Positions 55,625-64,000 of a stretch of 64,000 nucleotides of DNA are shown in pieces; within the stretch, counting starts at the first letter, position 1; each line of letters starts with the position of its first letter. Position numbers and translations under genes: made by a program. Below the pieces are notes generated by a model. It did no database searches. It was not told where the DNA came from and saw nothing but the letters and a program-made list of their open reading frames with translations. The DNA comes from Trachythela sp. YZ-2020 (taxonomy: Eukaryota > Cnidaria > Anthozoa > Malacalcyonacea > Clavulariidae). Where the stretch lies: positions 620,001-684,000 of the forward strand of contig JADLSH010000344.1 of the NCBI GenBank assembly GCA_016169945.1. Reading direction: 5' to 3'.

Positions 55625-57696
55625 TTATCACATTATTATTGGACGGTTGCCGGTAAAGGTGTGATGAATAGAAAAGTACTTACACGTTAACAAAAATACA
55701 TTAAGACAATTTTCATAATACTTTGCTTTGCCGGATTACCCTTAAAAGTGTTATACATAGGTGTTAGTGTTACAGCTCTCGTCATGCGAAAAAGGCTATA
55801 AATAGAATTAAATTGCATTAACACAACTTTCAGTCATCAATATACAATTGGCCATGCATATAGAAACGGGACAGTTTTGGACTTTTTCATTGGGAAATGT
55901 GCATGCTAGGCCTTTTATTTATCATTTTCCCTCCTCTTCTCCCCTCACCTTCACCCCCTCCCCTTCATATGCTGTTTATGGTCGATTTCAACACAGACCC
56001 CAAAACGGAAGGAGAAGAAGAAGGCCCAGGTTAAGGCTGTATGTGAATCGGGTTTCCGATTTCGGATATCACCAAAACAGAATTCAATAATTATTCATTA
56101 ATTCAACCTTTTAAGAGTTGCTGTTACAGCTCTCGACAAGGGAACAGTATACTTACAAGCCAACTAAATTGCATTAACACAACTCAGTTACAAGCAGAAT
56201 CTGATTATAATAAGTTGTATTATAATGTAATTTAGTTAGTTTATAAGTAAACTTTCTATTCATAGCCTTTTTTCCCTTGCCGAGAGCTTTAACACCAACT
56301 CCTAAGTTGGACTTATTATGAAAATTGTGTTAATGTAATTTATAGTTGGCTTGCATAAGAATTTTTCTATTCATAGCGGATAGCCTTTTCCGCTTGCCGA
56401 GAGCTTTAAATTAACACCATCTCCAATATAACATTTTTCATGAGTAATCCAGCTAAGTTGGACATATGAAAATTGTGTAAATGTACTTTAGTTGGCTTGT
56501 ATAAGGACTTTTCTATTCATAGCCTTTCCCCTTGCCGAGAGCTTTAACACCCTCTCCAATATTTAACACTTTTCATGCCTTTGTTTAATCCGCCTAAGTT
56601 GGACAAATTATGAAAGTCGTGTTAATGCAATTTGTTAGCTTGTAAGTACTTAGGGTAAGTACTCATAGCCTTTTTTCCCTGCCGAGAGATTTAATACCAA
56701 CTCCTATAATGCTTAATGTTATATACAACACATTTATGGGTATAATCCGGCTAAGTTGGACTTATTATGAAAATTGTGTTAATGTAATTTAGTTGGCTTG
56801 TATAAGGACTTTTCTATTCATAGATAGCCTTTTCCCTTGGCGAGAGCTTTAACACCAACTCCAATATTTAACACTTTTCATGAGTAAGATTAGCTAAGTT
56901 GGACATATTATGAAAGTTGTGTTGAATGCAATTTTGTTTGTTTGTCAGGACTTAGACTTTTTTATTCATATAGCCTTTTTCCCTTGCTGAAAGCTTTAAC
57001 ACCAACTCCTATAATGTTATACAGTATATAGCACTTTTATCGGTAATCCGGCTAAGTTGGACATATTATGAAAGTCGTGTTAATGCAATTTGTTAGCTTG
57101 TAAGTACTTAGGGTTTTCTATTCATAGCCTTTTTTCCCTGCCGAGAGCTTTCACACCAACTTCTATAATGCTTAATGCAATATACAACACATTTATGGGT
57201 AATCCGGCTAAGTTGGACTTATTATGAAAATTATGTTAATGTAATTTAGTTGGCTTGTATAAGGACTTTTCTATTCATAGCCTTTTCCCCTTGCCGAGAA
57301 CTTTAACACCAATTCCTATATTATTATAACACTTTTCATTGGTAATCCGGCTAAGCTGGACATATTGTGTCACAGCAATTTAAAAGCCAACTAAGTTACA
57401 TTACTGTAGCTCAACTTTCATAATATGTCCAACTTATATAATAGGAGTTGGTGTTACAGTTCTCGGTGAGGGAGAAAGGCTATGAACGGAAAAGTCCTTA
57501 CAAGCAAATTAAATTACATTAACGTAACTTTCATAATATATCCAGCTTAGCCGGATTACCCGTGAAAAGTGTTATATATAGGAGTTGGCTTTACAGCTCT
57601 CGGCAAGGGAAACATAGTTGACTTGTAAGGACTTTTCTATTCATAATTATATGCATTGCACCTTTACCGGCAATCTGTCCAATAATATTGTGATAA
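55625..57696. mobile_element. Foldback (FB-like) element with ~150-bp tandem subrepeats
   Basis: The outer ends are inverted (TTATCACATTATTATTGGAC at left, its near-complement ending TGTGATAA at right), each followed by TTGCCGGTAAAGGTG. The left arm holds about 1.5 units; the right arm holds about eight units in one orientation (56,100-57,360) and two in the other (57,370-57,640). The unit contains TTCTATTCATAGCCTTTT, CCTTGCCGAGAGCTTTAACA and AATCCGGCTAAGTTGGA. A unique centre lies at about 55,850-56,095. There is no transposase of its own. Confidence 0.85.
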
Positions 57697-57699
57697 CTA

Positions 57700-57990
57700 C
57701 CGGGCCGCCGAGAGAACTTGCAGGGGGGGCAAAATTTTCCTGAGGGCCCCCCAAAGACCTTCCAACTTTGTGGATGAAAAATGCGTGGTGTCAAAGGCAT
57801 GAGACATCTAGTGGGGTGTGAGGGCATGTTCCCCCCAGACAATTTTTGAAATCCAGAGTCTCTGAAATGCCATTTCATGCACTTTGGAGGAAGATTCTAC
57901 AGAATTTTAATGGTCAGAAAATTACATATAACATGTAAAAAAATACAAATCGGCCCCAAAGTGTCAAATTTTCAGTGCCCCTATGACCTG
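57700..57990. repeat. G/C-rich repeat related to PRMT3 intron MITE interior
   Basis: GTCTCTGAAATGCCATTTC and GATTCTACAGAATTTTAATG mirror, on the other strand, sequence inside the 7193 element (GAATTCTGTAAAATCTTCCC). It is a partial relative without clear ends. Confidence 0.55.
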
Positions 57991-58339
57991 ATCGGCTGAT
58001 CATTATTTTCAAACAGCAGAAAAGACTAAAAACTGTGCTAAGGCATACAGTACTTCAAAGCGTTGTGAAAAACTTTAATGAAAAACATATATAATGACAC
58101 TGAAATAAATTGTCAACAGTTAAATGAGCACTTTAAATTTCATTCTGGCCTTTTTTCAAGATGGGGCCTCTATTAGGTTGGGACCCGGGACAAGTCTCCC
58201 CCCTTCTCGGAGGCCCTGATAACCACTGTAGGTTACGTACCTAAAATTTAGTAAATGCTGCCTTTTTAGCATAATCTCAAGCGTTTCACGAATCATAAAC
58301 GTATTTTTAGGTATTCTTCGTACACACGCCAACCAACCG

Positions 58340-58615
58340 GGCTTCGGTGGCGAAGTGGTTAGCGCACTTGCTTTTCACCTCTAAGGTCACGGGTTTAAGT
58401 CTCAGTGAGAGCTTTCTCAATGCGACTCGAACCCAGTCCTCAAGTGAAAAGAGTAAAGTCAACGCTCTGCCGTTTTTCTCCGGGTACTCCGGTTTCCTCC
58501 CACAGGGAAAGTTGACAGGGTGGGTTAGGTAAAAGGGCCCACAGTGATTGGCATGTGCTGTTGTGGTGACCCTGCCCTAGTTGACGAAGCTAAATAAAAA
58601 AAATAAAAATAAAAA
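58340..58615 (+). mobile_element. tRNA-derived SINE, copy inside the MULE
   Basis: Same family as 12,090-12,375: GGTGGCGAAGTGGTTAGCGC, GGGTTTAAGTC and GTTGACAGGGTGGGTTAGGT, with a longer A-rich AAATAAAAAT tail. Confidence 0.85.
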
Positions 58616-58619
58616 AATA

Positions 58620-59225
58620 CACAGGGGTCCCCTACACAACTTCCCCAACGTTTACATTCCAACTTGTTTATCAATTAGATAATACTATATACAGTTCCTC
58701 ATTGCTTATATAGTCCGTATTTCCTGTTATTCCCAAGTTTTGTAAATGTTCCAGATTACCTATATTCCATAACCAGTTTGAATTGTTCTTATTCGCAAGG
58801 AAAATGTTTGTTATCTGCTTTGTACTAACACTGGAACATAACTGAATTGAACAGTAAATTGTTAGAATAAGAAATATGTCTTCGTAGTCGTAGATATACT
58901 AGTTATATCATCCTATGTCAGGTTGTTCATGCTTTTTTTCTCGCAGTAACCACATTATTCTTGGCAGTATATATAATAATAATAAGAGCCGTAACATAAC
59001 ATCACCGAAATTTCGCAATAATATGACTAATATATATTCTTTGCATGATCGAACTACTGACACACAGGTCAGTATATCACATTTATAAACTCGCTGATTT
59101 TTCTGCGTAGACGATAGACATGGACCTCTGGACATGGACTATATTTCCTCTTGCAAAAATGTATTGCTCTTTACAGATGACCGATGTTGTATAACGCGCC
59201 CAGTTGTGAGTCCCCATTTAGTAGG
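58620..59225. other. No gene seen
   Basis: AT-rich sequence between the SINE and the hairpin at 59,228, with only short chance frames. Confidence 0.5.
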
Positions 59226-59227
59226 TT

Positions 59228-59345
59228 ATTTTTCTAAGTTTAGGAATTGAATTTGGCGGCCATTTAAGAGTCACATGGTTAATATCTCCCTACAAGGACA
59301 TGTCTCTCACAAATGACCGCCATATTTAATTTCTAAGCTGGAAAA
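59228..59345. repeat. Small hairpin MITE beside the MULE fragment
   Basis: TTTTCTAAGTTTAGGAATTG with GGCGGCCATTT is mirrored by AAATGACCGCCATATTTAAT and TTCTAAGCTGGAAAA. Confidence 0.65.
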
Positions 59346-59349
59346 TCCC

Positions 59350-59665
59350 GATGATAATGGCGGGCATCCCACACGAAAGCGTCGCCGCAACGGTTGGAAA
59401 ATCAATTTCGGAGATTGAAGACCGACTACATTAATGGAGTCCGGGATGTTGAGCGCTATTGGAATGCAGTATCACATCTAATAACTATACGTTTTAGGGC
59501 AATTCGTGGTAGCTCATATCAAACTAACGTACCATACGTCATAATTGAATATTAAAAGTCTAGTATTATTTTACGTACGGTGTATAGATGTTGGTATTTA
59601 ACAATATCACTGTCACATTTTTTTCGCTTTGAAAATCTTTTGTATTTAAGGAAAAAGTATTAATA
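59350..59665 (+). pseudogene. Inner inverted repeat (MULE transposase 3' end), right copy
   Basis: Inverted match to 48,046-48,370. It includes the last coding part of the transposase (GATGATAATGGCGGG ... ACATTAATGGAGTCCGGGAT) but has a 4-base deletion at the CGTCGCCGC-AACGG point, so it is not coding. Confidence 0.85.
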
Positions 59666-59679
59666 GTTTATTAGGGCTT

Positions 59680-60692
59680 TGGTGGCTCACTACGCTTTTC
59701 TAAAAAATGGAAGATTTCCGATTTAGATCCAAATTTTCCGAAAATTATTATTCGTTGAAAAACAAAGAGGGTCTGAATTGTATAAAACAATAACTAAAGA
59801 GTTTGAAATTTTTCAAAAAACATCTATAATTGCCGTTGCTATGGTAACAATGACGTTTCAATATGACGGTTATTTTGGCTATAAAGTGATTTAACTCGAA
59901 AATAACATTGGTGACCCCCATTTTTTATTTCATAGAATTCTTTCTTTTAGTATATTAAATTATTTTGACAAATTCTGTCATGCCAAACTTTTTCAAAATA
60001 GGAAAATGAGATTATTCGTTATAACGTATTTTTGCCATGACAGAATATTTTTTAAATCTCTAAAATAATTCAACATAGTAAAAGAAAGCATTTTATGAAA
60101 TAAAAAATGGGGGTCACCGATGTTATTTTCGAGTTAAATCACTTTAAAACCAAAATATCCGCCATATTTAAACGCCATTGTTGCCATAGCAACGGCAGTT
60201 ATAGATGTTGTTTGAAAATTTTTAATATATATCGTTATTTTGTCCGGTGACCTATGTTCAATTTTGCATGCTGTATTGTACCCCAAAAGTCTTTCATTAT
60301 AGCAAAAATAAAAAAAATTCTGTAATGCCAAAATAATTTTATTGAAGAAAACGACATTTTTGCATTTGAAAAAAAATTGGCACTACAGAATTTTTTTATA
60401 TTTCGCTTATTGTTAGTTTATGTTGTTTGTAAAATAATGCGCGAAAAGGATTTGGGGGTCACCGTGCATTTTTCCAACTACACGAAGCAATAGGCCGTTT
60501 TTTAGTGAATTTCGGATGGGTGTGTTGCCATAGCAACGAACTATGTGTTACAAAAACTAACACAACTTGAAAGTAGAAACATCAAAATGTATGAAAACAC
60601 CGATATATGGTGATTAAGACCTTAAAACACGGAGTTTAAGAAATTCAAAATGTTGTACGCTTGAATTTTTGAAAACTGTATCGAGCCACCTT
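59680..60692. mobile_element. Diverged relative of the TTAA foldback MITE, ~1 kb
   Basis: The left end is TTTGGTGGCTCACTACGC and the right end is GTATCGAGCCACCTT. The arms share GGTGACCCCCATTTTTTATT and three X-box-like palindromes (59,835-59,848, 60,180-60,193, 60,525-60,538). An extra inner palindrome around TCTGTCATGCC makes it longer than the 53,339 copy. Confidence 0.75.
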
Positions 60693-61024
60693 CATTGAAA
60701 AGTTGACGAATGTTGATTGTTGTCTCTTGTTTTGTAACTTATTTCGCTAATAATAAAAAATCAATTTTTGGTAAATTACTTATGACATCATGCTATGTGG
60801 CAGTTACACATAATCATTAGAAGCCGTCGTTGTCACACTGAGATGGGAACATTTAAATAATTATGCATATCGCAATATTCATTAACTGTTAATTATATAT
60901 GATTATTATTATACAGTCAAACTCTATTCTCGTTTCGGATTGGTCAAAAAGCCCCGGATAATGCTCAATATCCGGTAGTTCTCACGTTAATTCCGCTGGT
61001 GATGTCATCGGCATGGAATAATAG

Positions 61025-61540
61025 TTTTTTAGATATCATGCTCAGCCTCATCCGAGAATTGTTTAATGTTCCACAAATAGCTACTATAACTAGAGCTATC
61101 CTTTCAACAATTCTTATACTAGCATAGCAATTTTGTCATTCATGTAAAGCTACATAAACTCATCAGTAAGATATGTGCGTCAAAGGAAATATATATTTTC
61201 GTAATCTTAACGAGTCAAAAACTGCCTGCAAAAAGTTTCATATTTAAAGGTGATCAGTAATACAGGCGACATTTTCCAAGGAGGAACGCGTTGCCAAACA
61301 AATCGAATTCCGTGTAGTATCGCCATCGGAAATGGTCGTTGAAACTAGTTATATCATCGCCTTAACCTGTTCCTTAACTGTCTTTCGTGCATATTCTTAC
61401 CCAGTAGGACACGTAATTGCAATTCAGAACGTGCATATTTCGGAGTAGTGAACCTTCGGAGTAGTGAACCTTCGGAGTAGTGAACCTTCGGACTAGTGAA
61501 CCTTCGGACTAGTGAACCTTCGGACTAGTGAACCGTAACC
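61025..61540 (-). repeat. Right terminal inverted repeat of the MULE
   Basis: Inverted match to 46,412-46,960. The outer edge has six 16-bp subrepeats (CGGAGTAGTGAACCTT and CGGACTAGTGAACCTT) at about 61,443-61,536, ending GTAACC. Confidence 0.85.
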
Positions 61541-61549
61541 TGTCTTTCC
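61541..61549. repeat. Right 9-bp target-site duplication of the MULE
   Basis: TGTCTTTCC, identical to 46,403-46,411. Confidence 0.85.
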
Positions 61550-61699
61550 ATCTTACTGTAAATCTTTTACAAATATTTGTTGTAGAACGAAAAAAGTATC
61601 CACCTACCGGAGTTTGCCTGGTTTTCTGTTAAAATCATGAGATCAGTGGTTAAAATCCTCATTCGCTTCGTTCGCTCCACGTGCACAGGTTCGCTCGAG

Positions 61700-61805
61700 C
61701 TCAGTGTTTTGAGTATCCCCACCGGGGATACATATATCCCTAGTGATATGAGTATGGGGATACACAAAACACGGGGATACACATATCACTGTGACACCGG
61801 CATAT
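61700..61805 (-). repeat. GTATCCCC hairpin repeat, right copy
   Basis: Inverted match to 44,395-44,490: GGGGATACACAAAACACGGG and ATATCACTGTGACACCGG. It lies about 160 bp outside the right MULE end. Confidence 0.75.
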
Positions 61806-62071
61806 TAATTAGGCTAGTATTAAAGTATTAATTACGTAATGCAATATTTTTGTATTGAAACGATCGTTTGTATTGGTAATTATCAGGTTTTTCGAAATAA
61901 AATTAATTTCACAACTGTGAAATTGCCTTAATTTCCTACTCTAATATATTGGAGAATAGAAATGACTTTTTGAGCTTTTATTTTGGTTTTCACTTGTTTC
62001 CATCTACCAAATTGACGTTACGCAATTTTCCCGATTTTCAATTTCGTATTTCTTGACTTTTCTTCATCAAT

Positions 62072-62132
62072 TTGGTTAGGGTTTAGTTTAGGTTTAGGGT
62101 TGGGGTTAGGGTAAGTTTTAGGGTTAGGGTCG
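62072..62132 (+). repeat. Interstitial telomere-like TTAGGG tract
   Basis: About eight degenerate TTAGGG/TTTAGGG words (GGTTAGGGTTTAGTTTAGG, then GGGTTGGGGTTAGGGTAAG). TTAGGG is the usual metazoan telomere repeat. Confidence 0.8.
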
Positions 62133-62846
62133 GTTACAAGGCTATTTTACATTTCTTCAAACTTGAAAAAATGACGTCTGTCAGTATGGAAGATGGGAAC
62201 AAGTGGCGACCTTTTATTTTGGACTTTGGATACTGGATAAGTGTTTCCACTTTGACAAAATGAAATTTCTTTAACAAATTGCTACAAATTTAATTGGCAA
62301 TGATTTAATTAACATGGGACTAATGCCTGACTCCACCCCTGCTGACAGGGCTGTTACCACCTACCCTTCCCTCTGCCCCAGGGGAAACTTAAAAATCTGG
62401 GCTAGAGAAGGTATTTTTATAAAGTGCTACTGACACACTGCATATTTGGGTACTTGTTTCAGCATAGGTGTTTACTGCCCCTTGGCTAGCAAATCCTGCA
62501 GGTACAGATTAGATATGAACCAGATGTCTCACTTGTTGTCGGTCCCTTTCATAGTTGTGTCCTCGCCTTTTTACCTCGTTGATCACATACCTTATATGGT
62601 GCGACACTTACTGGCAAAACGGCAGTGTGAGCATACACACAATATCACACATGCTCCATTTTGCCAGCAAGTTTTGCTCAAGGCAAATTACGCCATCTTG
62701 TGAATTATTGCATGATATTGTGTAATTTGCATGCATATCAAATGTTGCAGGGACAAAATGTTTGCTGTGTGAGACATCCGTGTTTATATCTAACCTGTGA
62801 TACAGGCCTGCCTGCTTACCATGTTTTGTTTTATTTTGGTTAGATT

Positions 62847-63032
62847 ATGGCTGTAAAGCCATCAAGCCCTACCTCAGATCTTGCTTTGTTGGTGAGATGT
62901 TCAATATGCCTTGAAAGTTTTAAAGATGCAAGAGCACTGCCGTGTGTTCATTCCTACTGTAAAGAATGTTTAGAAGGTCTGATTACACCACAAGGAAAGA
63001 TAACATGTCCACATTGCAGGTTGGAAGTCAAG
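62847..63032 (+). CDS. RING-finger (TRIM-like) protein, first coding exon
   Basis: The exon starts with ATG at 62,847, just after a likely acceptor (TTGGTTAG), so a 5'-UTR exon probably lies upstream. It ends at a strong donor (AAG|GTAAAT) after 62 codons. It encodes a C3HC4 RING: CSICLESFKDARALPCVHSY followed by CKECL and CPHC, the zinc ligands of E3 ubiquitin ligases. The position at the extreme N-terminus and the spacing are typical of TRIM and related RING/B-box proteins, which are expanded in cnidarians. Downstream exons are not visible before the window ends, so B-box, coiled coil or NHL/SPRY domains cannot be judged. Confidence 0.85.
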
Positions 63033-63039
63033 GTAAATT

Positions 63040-64000
63040 ATAAATCATGTTGAGGGATTCAAACTCATAACTCACCAAAGCATGATCAGAATATAAGGTT
63101 TAGCAAGGACAGTGGCTGAGACCTGGCGAAATATTGGGGGTGTGAGGTTGCTAACATATAACCACTCTTTTGTTGCTGGTCTCATCTCCGGTCTCAAAAT
63201 CTTTTTGGCTTAAATTTTATGCACATTTACTTAAATTATAGCCTATCAAGGCTTTTGTAGTTGTAAAATCATAGATACAACTTTGTTACTCAGTTAATAA
63301 GCTATCATTCAAAGGCTTTTAGAAATTATTGTGGGGGAGCGGTCGCCACCCTTCGTCCCCCCCCCCCGGTGTCCGCCACTGAGCAAGGACATATGAAATA
63401 TGCAGTTTCCTTTTAAATGTAAGGCCTTCGTGTGTATTATCTCCATTTTACTCAGGGGTATAGGGGTGGGGGCAGGGGGCTGCACCCCCCCCCAATATTT
63501 TATAAAGGGGGGCCGAAATTGAATTTAAAAAAAATTGCAGCAAATAGCATAGACTCAGAAATCATAATGAAAGAATTAATGAAAGGCTTAAATGAAAGAG
63601 GTAGAGAAGACAATGAAAATGCCATTTCCGACGATCTAGAGACTTTCAAAATTCCCTTGTAATTCCAATTTCTTCCATAATCCTCTTAGCTCCGTCATAT
63701 CACAGGCATACCCACTTCCCATCCACCTGAACAATTTTTTATTGATGTTATAAATTGCCCCCCACCCCCTCACTTCTGTTTTGCTGGCTAGGCCATTGCA
63801 TCTTATCCTTATCTTTGTTTGCATCTTTTTACTCTTACGACTTACAGGCTCTTTCCATGCTCTCTTAGTTAATTTTCTATCATCCTTGCTAATCAAATAT
63901 CAAAATCTCATTCTTTCTCTTCTATTTTCTTGACTATACTTTCTAGTGAAATCTTCTTCGTACCTGCTTGTTTGTAAGATGTTTCTTGATTCCATCATAG
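63040..64000. other. RING gene intron or flank, repeat-rich
   Basis: It contains poly-C/poly-G tracts (about 63,356-63,372 and 63,455-63,515) of the 'CCCCCC...CCACTGAGC' repeat type. A minus-strand open frame at 63,636-63,896 reads WKEPVSRKSKKMQTKIRI; I do not recognise it. It could be a transposon fragment. Confidence 0.4.

Larger units (their letters stand above)
46412..61540 (-). mobile_element. 15.1-kb Mutator-like element (MULE) with nested insertions
   Basis: The ends are inverted (GGTGAC... and ...GTAACC) and flanked by a perfect 9-bp duplication. Both ends carry arrays of the 16-bp word CACTAGTCCGAAGGTT, then about 0.4 kb of matching sequence, including GTTAAGGAACAGGTTAAGGC, CTTTTTGCAGG and GACAAAATTGCT, in opposite orientation. 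Inside are an intact FLYWCH-MULE transposase gene (minus strand), a DIRS-like retroelement in its intron, a foldback array, TTAA-flanked MITEs, a SINE and several hairpins. The intact transposase and the exact duplication suggest an element that moved as a unit before or while accumulating insertions. How much of the 15 kb was present at transposition is inference. Confidence 0.8.

Noticed and set aside
56100..57640. CRISPR or satellite array of ~150-bp repeats
   Set aside because: Units have no spacers and occur in both orientations between inverted ends, so a foldback element explains them better.

Overview
The window is metazoan nuclear DNA, most likely from a cnidarian (anthozoan-like). 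The evidence is intron-rich animal genes with GT-AG introns, an AT-rich background, tRNA-derived SINEs, RTE/CR1-type LINE remains, a DIRS-like retroelement, Crypton-like fragments, and a very dense load of hairpin-forming MITEs. The phylum call rests on repeat types and overall character, not on a database match. Nothing in it is bacterial, and there are no rRNA, genuine tRNA or CRISPR genes.

Layout: (1) 0.7-5.7 kb, minus strand: the first nine coding exons of ANKMY2; its MYND-finger exons lie off the left edge. (2) 6.3-22.3 kb, plus strand: PRMT3, divergent from ANKMY2. About 6 kb holding its 5' half is present twice in tandem. Copy 1 (exons 1-10) stops inside exon 10 at a G-rich minisatellite; copy 2 runs through all 18 recognised exons to a stop codon. 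(3) 23.4-25.1 kb, minus: an intronless Sel1-repeat gene. (4) 25-33 kb: no gene, many MITEs. (5) 33.4-40.3 kb, minus: complete TXNL1 (8 exons) whose thioredoxin site reads WSGPC rather than WCGPC. (6) 41.3-42.1 kb, minus: CHTOP-like RGG protein, two exons. (7) 42.4-46.4 kb: decayed Crypton-like and integrase/PHD fragments. (8) 46,412-61,540: a 15.1-kb DNA transposon bounded by a perfect 9-bp target-site duplication (TGTCTTTCC) with long inverted ends that begin with 16-bp tandem subrepeats. It carries an intact two-exon FLYWCH-MULE transposase of 474 aa. The 5.8-kb intron of that gene holds a degenerate DIRS-like retrotransposon, and a foldback array of ~150-bp repeats lies upstream of the gene. 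(9) 62.8 kb, plus: first coding exon of a RING-finger (TRIM-like) protein, cut by the right edge.

The host genes are housekeeping functions (arginine methylation, mRNA export, proteasome-linked thioredoxin, a cilia/Hedgehog-linked ankyrin protein) and do not form a pathway. The most unusual items are the large MULE with nested elements, the partial PRMT3 duplication (real or a haplotype assembly artefact), the TXNL1 active-site substitution, and MITE families carrying RFX-like X-box palindromes.
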